Notes: generated from the letters alone by a model not told the origin. Numbered from the stretch's first letter, positions 1 to 9,845 are shown. The stretch: DNA of 13,896 nt from Paenibacillaceae bacterium (GCA_020697475.1 JAJFMO010000026.1:1-13896), one strand, 5' to 3'. A program made the numbers and translations.

Positions 1-547
1 GATCATTCTTGATATTTTGATGCCGGGGCAAGATGGAATGGAAGTATGCCGCGAGCTGAGGAAGACGACGACGAATCCGATTCTGTTCGTCAGCTGCAAA
101 GACGATGATATTGACAAGATTGTAGCGCTTGGAGTCGGGGGAGACGATTATATAACGAAGCCGTTCAGTCCGGGAGAGCTGATCGCCCGGGTGAAGGCTC
201 ATTTGCGCCGCAATACGATGATCGAGAACAATAAGCCGGAAGAAAATCCTGCGCTCGAATACCCCGGATTGTCGATTGTACCGGCAACGCATACGGTGAT
301 TGTGAACGGAAGGCAGGTCGCACTGTCGGCTAAGGAATTCAAAATTTTGTTCCAGCTCGCGCAAAATCCGAACCGAGTGTTCAAGAACGAACAACTGTTC
401 AACATGATTTGGGACGCCGATTCCATCGGGGATACGCGGACCGTCATGGTGCATATCAGCAATCTGCGTAAAAAAATCGAGGAAGACCCGGCGAATCCGC
501 GGTATATTTTGACGCTGCGCGGGGTCGGCTATAAGTTTAACGCCTAA
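1..547 (+). CDS. OmpR/PhoB-family response regulator, 5'-truncated by the window edge
   Basis: This is the C-terminal part of a two-component response regulator; the reading frame is open from base 2, so the start lies outside the window. The receiver domain is cut before its acidic pocket. The phospho-acceptor Asp is visible at bases 11-13 in ILDILMPG. It is followed by the switch Ser of FVSCKDD and the Tyr and Lys of DDYITKPFSP. After a linker of about 30 residues comes a winged-helix DNA-binding domain (roughly LSAKEFKILFQL to LRGVGYKFNA), with the recognition region TVMVHISNLRKKIE typical of the OmpR/PhoB (Trans_reg_C) family. The partner kinase is not visible and the regulon cannot be told. 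The TAA stop (545-547) overlaps the stop of the convergent DUF4321-like gene. Confidence 0.93.
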   Translation, partial: IILDILMPGQDGMEVCRELRKTTTNPILFVSCKDDDIDKIVALGVGGDDYITKPFSPGELIARVKAHLRRNTMIENNKPEENPALEYPGLSIVPATHTVIVNGRQVALSAKEFKILFQLAQNPNRVFKNEQLFNMIWDADSIGDTRTVMVHISNLRKKIEEDPANPRYILTLRGVGYKFNA

Positions 548-786
548 ATTTTGCGGTAAATCCAGATCGCCGCGATCACACAGAACAAGCTGATCAAATT
601 CAACTTAAGGACAACATGGATATCGTAGGCAATCGCCTGCAGGTCCGCCTTCGGCTCCCAGCTGATTTGCGCCGATTTGGCAAGGAAAGCAAGTCCGTCG
701 ATTTGCGACAACAGTTGACCGATGATCGAGCCGGCCAACAGGCCGAGCAATATAAACAAAATTAATGTAACGTAGGATTTGTGCAC
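544..786 (-). CDS. DUF4321-like small membrane protein
   Basis: An 80-aa protein of unknown function. An N-terminal membrane helix (about residues 7-26, LILFILLGLLAGSIIGQLL) and a C-terminal one (about 60-77, LISLFCVIAAIWIYRK) flank a short, probably extracytoplasmic loop. The Gly-rich first helix followed by GQLL and the length match DUF4321 proteins of Bacillota. From memory these usually sit between folC/spoIIB and maf-radC-mreB, which fits the block to the right. The start is GTG (784-786) with a GGGAG SD a few bases upstream. It has its own promoter (823-851). The stop overlaps that of the convergent response regulator. The family assignment rests on pattern recognition; the role is unknown. 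Confidence 0.8.
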   Translation of the reverse strand: MHKSYVTLILFILLGLLAGSIIGQLLSQIDGLAFLAKSAQISWEPKADLQAIAYDIHVVLKLNLISLFCVIAAIWIYRKI

Positions 787-822
787 CCGTATTCTCCCTC
801 ATTCAACTTATATTTACCCCCT

Positions 823-851
823 ATTATAAAGAGACTTTCTCCCGCCCACAA
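823..851 (-). promoter_or_regulatory. Sigma-A-type promoter of the DUF4321-like gene
   Basis: On the minus strand a perfect TATAAT (823-828) lies 17 bp from TTGTGG (846-851). Transcription would start near 816, leaving about 30 nt with the GGGAG SD before the GTG start. An own promoter fits the gene's separation from the spoIIB-like gene by the oppositely oriented amidase. Confidence 0.55.
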
Positions 852-928
852 TGCCGTATTGGCGAACATTACCTGCATACTTGACGCCTCCTTCATGGTT
901 ACAATGGAACTCTGGGGGATGGATACAT

Positions 929-2221
929 ATGCGATTTGCTGCAACAATTCTCTTGGCGGCTGCAACGCTGCTTGCCGTTCCGGCCGACGCCTGGGCGGCC
1001 TCCGTCGTCATCGACGCCGGGCACGGCGGAAGCAATCCCGGGGCGATCGGGGTGAACGGCTTGGAAGAGAAGGAAGTCAACTTGGACGTCGCCTACGCTT
1101 TGCGGGACGAATTGGACAAGATGGGTTACGAGACGTTAATGACGAGATCCGACGACAGAGACATGAGCCTGGAAGAGCGCGTCCAATTTACGGTCCAACA
1201 TAAAGCGGACTTGTTTGTGTCCGTTCACTCGAACGACTATGGTGATCCGAACACAAGGGGCACAATGGTGCTCTATTACGACGATCATTACCCGCAAGCC
1301 AAATATCCGGCCAGTGCGGCGATGAAGATGTTGACACCGCAAAGTCTGGATTTGGCGCAAAAGGTTCTCAACGCCGTCACAGCGACGGCTAATACAAAAA
1401 ATAATGGGCTGATGCAAAGCGCGGCATACGTGATTCGTTCCGGCGAGGTGCCGTCGATTCTCGTTGAAACCGCCTTCCTGTCGAACAAACAAGATGCGGA
1501 GCTGCTGGCTAAGCCGGCGGTCAGGCAGAAGATCGCCGAAGGCATCGCCCGCGGCGTAGCCGCCTTCATGCCGCTTGCCGAGAAGAAATCGGAAGACAAT
1601 AACTCTCCGTTCGCCGATATCGCCGGCCACTGGGCGGAAGCGTCGATCCGGCCACTGCTGGACAGCGGGATCATGAACGGCGTGAGCGCCGCGCGCTTTG
1701 CCCCGGATCAGCCGCTGACCCGAGCGCAGTTGATCGCGTTGCTGGATCGGCTGTTTCCCCTTGCCGCGCCTACGGCAGTTCAGGGGGCAAGCGGCCAGGC
1801 GGCCGGACAAGGGACGGCGGGACAGGGGAAGGCTGGGCAACGAGTCCCCAGCGATCTGGTCAGCGGCCACTGGGCGTATCCTGTGCTGATGAAGGCGCTC
1901 GCGGCGGGCCGGATCGACGGCTACGCCGACGGAACGCTCCGCCCCGATCAGCCGGTCACCCGCGGCGAAACGGCCGCGCTGTTCTACCGTTCGTTGGCTG
2001 CGAACGGCAACATGAAGACGAACGCGACGGCGACTGTGGCCGCGTTCGACGACGTGCCGACCACGCTCTGGTCGGCGGGGGCAATCTACGCCCTGCGACA
2101 ACTGGGCTTAGCGGAAGGGGTCACGACGACGAGCTTCGGCCCGAGCCAAATGATGACCCGGGCCGAAATCGCCGTACTGATTGAGCGGTATTTGCAATCT
2201 AATTCGCCGAAATCGCGGTGA
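929..2221 (+). CDS. SLH-anchored N-acetylmuramoyl-L-alanine amidase (Amidase_3)
   Basis: A 430-aa secreted wall hydrolase that should cut the bond between MurNAc and L-Ala of peptidoglycan. I chose ATG 929 because it has a GGGGGATGG SD 6 nt upstream and begins directly with a signal peptide (residues 1-23, ending ADAWA). The in-frame ATG at 851 adds 26 residues unlike a signal sequence. Amidase_3 domain, residues about 25-215: zinc ligands His32 (DAGHGG), Glu47 (LEEKEVN) and His100 (SVHSND), with catalytic Glu180 (LVETAFLSN). Three S-layer-homology repeats follow (about 226-272, 306-355, 367-425), each with GHW- or LW-type and TRAQ/TRGE/TRAE motifs. These predict non-covalent binding to a secondary wall polymer. 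A Gly/Gln/Ala-rich linker separates SLH1 from SLH2. Its end overlaps the spoIIB-like gene by 23 bp, tail to tail. Likely roles are wall turnover, cell separation or sporulation. Confidence 0.93.
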   Translation: MRFAATILLAAATLLAVPADAWAASVVIDAGHGGSNPGAIGVNGLEEKEVNLDVAYALRDELDKMGYETLMTRSDDRDMSLEERVQFTVQHKADLFVSVHSNDYGDPNTRGTMVLYYDDHYPQAKYPASAAMKMLTPQSLDLAQKVLNAVTATANTKNNGLMQSAAYVIRSGEVPSILVETAFLSNKQDAELLAKPAVRQKIAEGIARGVAAFMPLAEKKSEDNNSPFADIAGHWAEASIRPLLDSGIMNGVSAARFAPDQPLTRAQLIALLDRLFPLAAPTAVQGASGQAAGQGTAGQGKAGQRVPSDLVSGHWAYPVLMKALAAGRIDGYADGTLRPDQPVTRGETAALFYRSLAANGNMKTNATATVAAFDDVPTTLWSAGAIYALRQLGLAEGVTTTSFGPSQMMTRAEIAVLIERYLQSNSPKSR

Positions 2222-3614
2222 GCAGCGTCTTCTCTGCCAATATATATTGCAGAATCGACGACTGAGCTTGCCAAAGGTAAGCGGCGGACGGATTTTTCTG
2301 GTATTCATCAAGCGAGATGACTGCCGTGTTCATCGCGTTGCTCATACTTTGCAGCGTCGATTTGGCCGTGGCCGGAGCGCCTGCGGCAACATTCGCATAC
2401 AATCCTGTCCACGCTTGATGATCGGCTTTCAACGTCTGCACATCCTGCACCGACGGCGTCGTCAGCTTCGTCGCGTTCAAGTGCGAGACGGTTTGCTTGT
2501 CAAGCTTGTCGATCAGTTGACGGCCTTGCGACAAGAAGGCGCCAAGTCCGTCAGCTTTCGAATCACCGCTCCAGGACACTTGCTTCATCGCCGGCAAAGC
2601 GACATTTTTAATATAGACGTCGACTTGTTGGGATTGCAGCTTGTGGCTGAGCGCCAGTGCATCGTCGCGGTTGGCTGCCACCCCGACATACACCGTATAC
2701 TTCTCACCCGGCTCGCTGGCGGCGGCAAGACCTTTCTTGCGCAGCTCGTCCTCGGCAGAAGAGGCGCTCTTCTCCGTGCTGAACACGCCGTTCTGCAAGA
2801 ACGAATACGTCACAGCCGGAAGGTCAATCGATGCCGGGAGAGCCGCCGGAGCTTGTACTTTGGGAAGCGGAATGAGACCGTTGGGCGCCGTCGCGTTCGT
2901 CTGCGCCGCCGTTGCCGAGCCGGGCAGCGGGATCGCCTTGTCAATGCCGGAATTGCCGGTAAACAGATTGAGCGCAAAAAATCCGAAGCATACCCCAGTC
3001 AACACAGCGCCGGCAACCGAGGCGAATATTTTCAGCCAAGGCGGCCGCGCTCCCGACCCATACCTCAGCGATTTGCTGCTCAAATTTTCATCGACGAGAA
3101 AAGGCCCCGTATACACTGTATGGTGGTCGCGCTCGGCTTCGTAGCTGTCCGGCAACGAGTAATAGCCCGTGGAATACGTAGGTGGCGGGTCCGTTTCGTC
3201 GCGAAGATGCGGCTCCTGAGCATCATGTATGTAAGGTTGCGGTGCCTGTTGCGGAGGCAATTGCTGCGTCTGCTGAAGCTGGAACTGCGCTTCCTGAATA
3301 GGCTCCCAGCCTACCGGTTCTTCATACGATGGGCGGGCCGACCGCGCATCCATCCCCCGCGCATCCGACTCCCGAATCAGCTTCTCGATCCGCTTCGTCT
3401 CGGTATCGAACGGACTTGTCCATTCGCCAAAATCGTGCGTGAACCGGTTCAACTCCGGCTCACCGCCGTACTCCTGCGCATGGCCCCGCTCCTCGCCGCC
3501 GTCTCGCTTAAGCGGGATGACCGTCCCCGTCGGCCGGACTTGTTCCCGCGCAGGCACGATTTTCCCGCCGGGGTGCTTGTCGAAACGATAGGTGATCCTC
3601 GCTTTGCTCATCAT
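2199..3614 (-). CDS. spoIIB: SPOR-domain membrane protein, SpoIIB-like
   Basis: A 471-aa single-pass membrane protein. The N-terminal about 190 residues are cytoplasmic, charged and Gln/Pro-rich, and probably disordered. One membrane helix lies at about 191-217 (WLKIFASVAGAVLTGVCFGF), followed by an Ala/Pro linker. A SPOR domain sits at about 263-340 (VTYSFLQNGVFSTEKSA, KYTVYVGVAANRDDA), and a helical tail closes the protein. The layout and position after valS-folC resemble B. subtilis SpoIIB, which is 332 aa, has a SPOR domain and helps septal thinning and engulfment. SPOR domains bind denuded glycan, so a septal role is likely. The first of two tandem ATGs (3612-3614) has AAGGGAG 6 nt upstream. 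That SD is embedded in a hairpin, with a sigma-E-like promoter just upstream. Orthology to SpoIIB is inferred from architecture and synteny, since such tails diverge quickly. Confidence 0.8.
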   Translation of the reverse strand: MMSKARITYRFDKHPGGKIVPAREQVRPTGTVIPLKRDGGEERGHAQEYGGEPELNRFTHDFGEWTSPFDTETKRIEKLIRESDARGMDARSARPSYEEPVGWEPIQEAQFQLQQTQQLPPQQAPQPYIHDAQEPHLRDETDPPPTYSTGYYSLPDSYEAERDHHTVYTGPFLVDENLSSKSLRYGSGARPPWLKIFASVAGAVLTGVCFGFFALNLFTGNSGIDKAIPLPGSATAAQTNATAPNGLIPLPKVQAPAALPASIDLPAVTYSFLQNGVFSTEKSASSAEDELRKKGLAAASEPGEKYTVYVGVAANRDDALALSHKLQSQQVDVYIKNVALPAMKQVSWSGDSKADGLGAFLSQGRQLIDKLDKQTVSHLNATKLTTPSVQDVQTLKADHQAWTGLYANVAAGAPATAKSTLQSMSNAMNTAVISLDEYQKNPSAAYLWQAQSSILQYILAEKTLLTAISAN

Positions 3615-3621
3615 ACCCGTC

Positions 3622-3660
3622 TCCCTTGTCCATCATCTGTTACAGACTATGAACAAGGGA
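3622..3660 (-). promoter_or_regulatory. Hairpin that can sequester the spoIIB-like SD
   Basis: TCCCTTGT (3653-3660 read on the minus strand) is perfectly complementary to ACAAGGGA (3622-3629). A small inner stem, TCTG/CAGA, stacks inside. The 3' arm contains most of the AAGGGAG SD of the spoIIB-like gene. RNA entering from murC would therefore pair the SD away. RNA starting at the sigma-E-like promoter lacks the 5' arm. Confidence 0.55.
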
Positions 3661-3671
3661 CGAAAAATATG
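3644..3671 (-). promoter_or_regulatory. Sigma-E-like promoter of the spoIIB-like gene
   Basis: On the minus strand CATATT (3666-3671) lies 14 bp upstream of CATAGTCT (3644-3651). This agrees with the B. subtilis sigma-E pattern of an ATATT-type -35 element, 14-15 bp spacer, and CATAnnnT -10 element. The predicted start is near 3637, about 23 nt before the ATG. This is a pattern match only, but the target gene is a sporulation-type protein. Confidence 0.45.
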
Positions 3672-5051
3672 TCACCCGACCCGATTGTGCAAAGAGCGGG
3701 CCAGCCCGTCGGCTGCCTTCCAGATGTCGCCGGCGCCCATCGTCAACACGAGATCGCCGCTGCGCACATGATCGATCAAATACTGCTGCACCTCATCGCG
3801 CGTAGGAATATATTGGACGTTCGGGTTGCTGTTGCGCCCGACCAGATCGGCCAGCTTCTGCGAGCTGATCCCTTCGATCCTCGCTTCTCCCGCAGGCGAA
3901 TAAATATCGGTGATGACCACTTCATCCGCCTCTCCGAACGCATTGCTGAACTGCTCCAGCAAGAAAAACGTGCGCGTATATCTTTGAGGTTGAAACACCG
4001 CGATAATTTTTTTCCCCGTCGCCTTGGCCGCGCTGATCGTCGCCTGAATTTCCGTCGGATGGTGAGCGTAATCATCGATGACGAGAATTCCGTCCACTTC
4101 CCCCAACACTTGAAATCTCCGCTTCGCGCCCAGAAACCCGGTAATCGCCGAACTGATTTTGGCAAAAGGAAGCCCGGCTTCTATACACGTAATCAGCGTC
4201 GCCAATGCATTGTAGACGTTGTGCCGACCCGGTACGGAGAGCATCACGTTGCCCAGCTTTTGGCCATGATGATAGACGGCAAACCCGACCTTGCGGTCGC
4301 CCAACTGAATATCCCGCGCGACATAATCGGCATCCGTCTCGATTCCATACGTGAGGCAATCGCTTTCGACATTCGGGATCATCTCCCGCAAATAAGGATC
4401 GTCCAAGCACACAATCGCTTTGCCGCCCGGTTTGATATGGCTTAAAAATTTCTCGTAAGCTTGCTTTAATTTCTCGAAATCTCCGTCATAGTGTTCCAAA
4501 TGGTCTGCTTCGATATTGTTGACCAGAGCAAGCGTCGGAGAATATTGCAGGAACGACCCGTCGCTCTCGTCTGCCTCAGCCACCACGTATTCGCCGGAGC
4601 CCGCCTTCGCGTTGCTGCCGACATTCATAATTTCCCCCCCGATAATAAATGTCGGATCCATCTGGCAGCTCTCCATTACCAGAGCGATCATCGACGATGT
4701 CGTTGTCTTGCCGTGTGCGCCGGCAACGGCGATGCCTTTGCGCTCGTTCATCAATCTGGCCAGCATCTGCGACCGGTGAAGGATCGGGATGTTCAGCTTT
4801 TGCGCTTCCGCCAGCTCGACGTTGTCTTTGGGTACCGCGGTCGAATAGACGACCAGGTTCGCTCCGCTCACATGATTGGCCTGATGGCCGATATATACTT
4901 TGGCCCCGTTCGCCGACAGCTTGCGGGTCAATTCCTGGTCGGCCTCATCCGAGCCGGACACTTGATACCCCATCTCCAGCATCACCTTGGCGATCGCGCT
5001 CATCCCGTAACCGCCGATTCCAATAAAATGAACGTGTTCGGTTGTGTTCAT
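3672..5051 (-). CDS. murC: UDP-N-acetylmuramate--L-alanine ligase
   Basis: MurC adds L-Ala to UDP-MurNAc with ATP, the first step of the peptidoglycan stem peptide, in the cytoplasm. The N-terminal Rossmann motif HFIGIGGYGMSAIA binds UDP-MurNAc. The central Mur ligase domain has the ATP P-loop AGAHGKTTTSSM, the metal/ATP residues of EADESDGSFL and the NNIEADHLEHYD segment. The C-terminal domain shows IDDYAHHPTEI and FQPQRYTRT. I prefer the ATG at 5051 (459 aa, MNTTEHVHFIG), which matches the usual MurC N-terminus and has GGTGAT 7 nt upstream. A GTG at 5063 (463 aa, closer to folC, AAAGG upstream) is possible. It lies directly after folC, so the two are very likely cotranscribed. Linkage to the spoIIB-like gene puts wall precursor supply beside a septum protein. 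Confidence 0.97.
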   Translation of the reverse strand: MNTTEHVHFIGIGGYGMSAIAKVMLEMGYQVSGSDEADQELTRKLSANGAKVYIGHQANHVSGANLVVYSTAVPKDNVELAEAQKLNIPILHRSQMLARLMNERKGIAVAGAHGKTTTSSMIALVMESCQMDPTFIIGGEIMNVGSNAKAGSGEYVVAEADESDGSFLQYSPTLALVNNIEADHLEHYDGDFEKLKQAYEKFLSHIKPGGKAIVCLDDPYLREMIPNVESDCLTYGIETDADYVARDIQLGDRKVGFAVYHHGQKLGNVMLSVPGRHNVYNALATLITCIEAGLPFAKISSAITGFLGAKRRFQVLGEVDGILVIDDYAHHPTEIQATISAAKATGKKIIAVFQPQRYTRTFFLLEQFSNAFGEADEVVITDIYSPAGEARIEGISSQKLADLVGRNSNPNVQYIPTRDEVQQYLIDHVRSGDLVLTMGAGDIWKAADGLARSLHNRVG

Positions 5052-5069
5052 TTTTTCAATCACCAGCCT

Positions 5070-6407
5070 TTAATTTTTCTCTACCAGAACGGATCGAACA
5101 TCGGAAATCAAATACAACGTGCCGGTAATGACCGCCAAGTCGTCTTCGGCCGTTACCGTGCGCAAATAGTCCAATGCATCGCGCCAGTCGGGGATCGTCA
5201 CGACCTTCGTCGTGCGACCGATGCGTCGCAGCTCTTCCACAGCGATTTCCGCCAAAGAATCCGCATTCAGTTTCTTATGCCAATCAGGCTCCGTGATCAC
5301 AAGCGTATCCGCCAGTGGTAGTATATGCCCAAGATAACCCGGATGATTCTTCGCTCCGAGCATCCCCATCATCACATGCAGTCGGTTGTATCGATAGACG
5401 CGTTGCAGCGCTAAAGACAGCGCTTGTGCTCCCTCGGGGTTATGCGCCCCGTCAAGCAAAATTCGCGGGTGGGCGGACACCATCTCCAGTCTGCCCGGCC
5501 AAGCCGCCCGCGAAAGCCCATCGCGCAGCGCATCATCCTTGAGGGGCCAGCCGTCTTGGCGCAACAGTTCCATCGCCGTCAGAGCGGCGGCGGCGTTCTT
5601 CAACTGATGCTCGCCATGCATCGAAATCTGCATATTGTTAATGCGGCGGAACGGCCCCAGGTAATGGAAGCGATGCTCTTCTTGCGCCAACCGCACCGAT
5701 TCATAGGCAAAGTCCCGATTTATCACATAAAAGGCGCTCCCGCGAAGCTCCGCTTGCTCCCTGATTACGGCGAGCGCTTCCGGCTGCTCGGCGGCGCAAA
5801 CAACCGGCACTCCCGGCTTGATAATGCCGGCTTTCTCGAAAGTGATTTTCTCCACGGTGTCGCCCAACATCTCCATATGGTCAAAGCCGATGTTGGTGAT
5901 GATGCTGACGAGCGGGGTGACGATGTTGGTCGGATCGACCCTCCCGCCGATGCCCGTCTCCCATACGACAACGTCCGGCTGAACAACTGTCGCATAATAC
6001 AGTATTGCCAAAGCTGTGGCTACATCGAACATCGTCGGCGCCAGCAATTCGGTCGCTGCGATCTCGTCGGCGATCGGTTTGACTCGATTGATCAGATCAA
6101 GCAACGTGTCATCCAGAATGTTGGCGCCGTTATAGCGAATCCGATCGGAAAATCGGACCAGATACGGCGAAGTGAACGTGCCGACACGATAGCCGCCCGC
6201 GAGCAGCACGGATGTCAGTAGGGCGCAAGTCGAGCCTTTGCCGTTCGTGCCGGCAACGTGGATGAACTCGAGCTGACGCTCAGGATGCCCAAGCTTCTCC
6301 ATCAGCAGCTTCATCCGCCGCAAACCCGGCTTCTCCCCTTTGGGGAACAGATGGGTAATCCACTCGATCGCTTCTTCAATATCCCGAAATTCACCAACGC
6401 GGCTCAC
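5070..6407 (-). CDS. folC: Bifunctional folylpolyglutamate synthase/dihydrofolate synthase
   Basis: FolC (445 aa) joins L-Glu to dihydropteroate and adds further glutamates to folates, using ATP in the cytoplasm. It is a relative of the Mur ligases. Visible motifs are the P-loop HVAGTNGKGSTCALL, the folate-loop region TFTSPYLVRFSDRIRYNG, WETGIGGRVDPTN, the metal/ATP segment NIGFDHMEMLG with FEKAGIIKPG, and the C-terminal LLDGAHNPEGAQAL. Length is normal. The start is GTG (6405-6407); the SD is AAAGGAAGAG, ending about 8 nt upstream. It follows valS after 72 bp that hold a two-tier hairpin. Its TAA (5070-5072) is only 6 bp from the earlier possible murC GTG, so folC and murC form one transcription unit, as valS-folC does in B. 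subtilis. Confidence 0.97.
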   Translation of the reverse strand: MSRVGEFRDIEEAIEWITHLFPKGEKPGLRRMKLLMEKLGHPERQLEFIHVAGTNGKGSTCALLTSVLLAGGYRVGTFTSPYLVRFSDRIRYNGANILDDTLLDLINRVKPIADEIAATELLAPTMFDVATALAILYYATVVQPDVVVWETGIGGRVDPTNIVTPLVSIITNIGFDHMEMLGDTVEKITFEKAGIIKPGVPVVCAAEQPEALAVIREQAELRGSAFYVINRDFAYESVRLAQEEHRFHYLGPFRRINNMQISMHGEHQLKNAAAALTAMELLRQDGWPLKDDALRDGLSRAAWPGRLEMVSAHPRILLDGAHNPEGAQALSLALQRVYRYNRLHVMMGMLGAKNHPGYLGHILPLADTLVITEPDWHKKLNADSLAEIAVEELRRIGRTTKVVTIPDWRDALDYLRTVTAEDDLAVITGTLYLISDVRSVLVEKN

Positions 6408-6453
6408 GGATCCGTCTCTTCCTTTACAATATATGACATGCGACGATAGGTTT

Positions 6454-6479
6454 CACGGGGTATCCGACTATTTGTCGGC

Positions 6480-6491
<12 letters not shown>
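6454..6491 (-). other. Two-tier intercistronic hairpin between valS and folC
   Basis: The outer stem CACGGG/CCCGTG (6454-6459 with 6486-6491) includes the last valS codons. The inner stem CCGAC/GTCGG (6464-6468 with 6474-6478) has a 5-nt loop right after the valS TGA. No U-run follows, so it is more likely an mRNA processing or stability structure than a strong terminator. Confidence 0.35.
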
Positions 6492-9167
<2,676 letters not shown>

Positions 9168-9192
9168 CCTCATCCGCCTCCAAAAATAATTT

Positions 9193-9250
9193 CCCCACAA
9201 AGTGACGCTTAGCTCTGAAGCCGATTCAGGTACTTTGCGGGGACTTCAGA
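9193..9250 (-). promoter_or_regulatory. Extra nested hairpin with an alternative fold between the T-box terminator and valS
   Basis: On the minus strand CCCCGCAAAGT (9232-9242) pairs with ACTTTGTGGGG (9193-9203), 11 bp with one G-U. An inner stem CTGAA/TTCAG lies in its loop. TCTGAAG (9244-9250) can instead pair perfectly with CTTCAGA (9214-9220), a fold incompatible with the long stem. AAATTATTTTT follows, just before the GGAGG SD. The function is unknown; it could be a second switch or a stabilising 5' structure. Confidence 0.45.
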
Positions 9251-9266
9251 ACAAGCCATTAGATAC

Positions 9267-9298
9267 AAAAAAACCTTTCGCCGCAAAGGACGAAAGGC
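9267..9298 (-). terminator. Regulated intrinsic terminator of the valS T-box
   Basis: CCTTTCG (9291-9297) pairs with CGAAAGG (9274-9280) around a 10-nt loop and is followed by seven Us (9267-9273). Its 5' arm is shared with the antiterminator. Confidence 0.88.
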
Positions 9299-9545
9299 TC
9301 GCTTCCGTGGTACCACCTTTATTTCACGCCGTACAAGCAGTGTAATCCTCGGCGTGACACTTGGTTGCAAATAACGGCTGCATCACCGGCGCCGACTATG
9401 GATGCGCTAATGCGATCCGTTCATCGGGCGACTCCAAGGCGACTTCGGCAAATAAGTCCTGCGGGCGTTCCAGCATGTTCGCACCGCTCTCTGTAAGGGT
9501 TCGTTGCCTACTCTTCCTTTTCGACGTCTTTAGTGGTTATTTCAC
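9267..9545 (-). promoter_or_regulatory. Valine T-box riboswitch of valS
   Basis: A tRNA-sensing leader read on the minus strand. Stem I carries the GAGTAGG motif (9507-9513), AGAGAGC (9486-9492) and the specifier-loop GAA followed by GTC (9441-9443), a valine codon matching the downstream gene. Stem III is TCACGCC/GGCGTGA (9325-9357). The conserved T-box reads AAAGGTGGTACCACGG (9305-9320). The following TTTCGTCCTTT can pair with it as antiterminator, or serve in the terminator. Established T-box logic: uncharged tRNA-Val pairs with the specifier and the T-box, stabilises the antiterminator and allows valS transcription. Confidence 0.93.
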
Positions 9546-9579
9546 ATTATATGATAAACATAATTGCCGAGCGCGTCAA
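9546..9579 (-). promoter_or_regulatory. Sigma-A promoter of valS
   Basis: TTGACG (9574-9579) lies 17 bp from TATCAT (9551-9556). A perfect TATAAT (9546-9551) overlaps just downstream, so the exact -10 is ambiguous. Either choice starts the transcript near 9540, right before T-box stem I. Confidence 0.7.
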
Positions 9580-9608
9580 TCGCCGCCCAAGTTTTCCGTT
9601 CTCCTATA

Positions 9609-9638
9609 GCATATCCAAGTTTGTCCCGTTCATAAACT
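9609..9638 (+). promoter_or_regulatory. Sigma-E-like promoter of the 54-aa membrane protein gene
   Basis: GCATATC (9609-9615), then 15 bp, then CATAAACT (9631-9638). This resembles the B. subtilis sigma-E consensus (ATATT-type -35, CATAnnnT -10). The start would be near 9645, about 20 nt before the SD. It is divergent from the valS promoter. Pattern match only. Confidence 0.4.
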
Positions 9639-9680
9639 GGCTATGAGCAATTTTTTTCAAGATGAGGAAGGTGACCCCGC

Positions 9681-9845
9681 TTGCAGAGATGGTGGTGGAA
9701 GGTCCGTTATACCGTGAAAGGCGTGCTCTTCCCATTGATATGCATCCAATTCGTTCGCACTTTGATCCTGCCCAACGGGCTCGACGTCTTCATCCTGTTC
9801 GTCCTCTTCCTCCTGTACCTCGGATTTCTTCTCGACGTATATTGA
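9681..9845 (+). CDS. Small two-helix membrane protein (54 aa), possibly sporulation-controlled
   Basis: A short gene easily missed because it starts with TTG. The frame opens right after an in-frame TGA (9672-9674), and TTG 9681 is its first possible start. The SD GAGGAAGGTGA ends 6 nt upstream. The N-terminus is Trp/basic-rich (MQRWWWKVRYTVKG). A hydrophobic segment follows at about 15-30 (VLFPLICIQFVRTLIL), then a Pro-Asn-Gly-Leu-Asp turn and a second, very hydrophobic segment at about 36-52 (VFILFVLFLLYLGFLLD). It ends with TGA 9843-9845. The basic start suggests an N-in topology. I cannot assign a family; the organised SD, start and membrane architecture argue for a real gene. A sigma-E-like promoter lies upstream, so mother-cell expression is possible. 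It is divergent from valS. Confidence 0.7.
   Translation: MQRWWWKVRYTVKGVLFPLICIQFVRTLILPNGLDVFILFVLFLLYLGFLLDVY

Noticed and set aside
881..905. Possible amidase promoter (TTGACG with TACAAT)
   Set aside because: The spacing is only 13 bp, and at 17 bp the -35 is poor. No convincing promoter for the amidase could be fixed.
1136..2101. 321-codon open frame on the minus strand
   Set aside because: It is antisense to the amidase and SLH repeats; Arg-rich and without recognisable motifs.
2181..4445. 754-codon open frame on the plus strand
   Set aside because: It is antisense to the spoIIB-like gene and murC. Its Arg/His/Leu-rich composition without domain motifs is typical of a shadow of GC-rich codons.
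6428..6451. Possible folC promoter (GTGAAA, 17 bp, TATATT)
   Set aside because: The transcript would start inside the folC SD, leaving no usable ribosome site.
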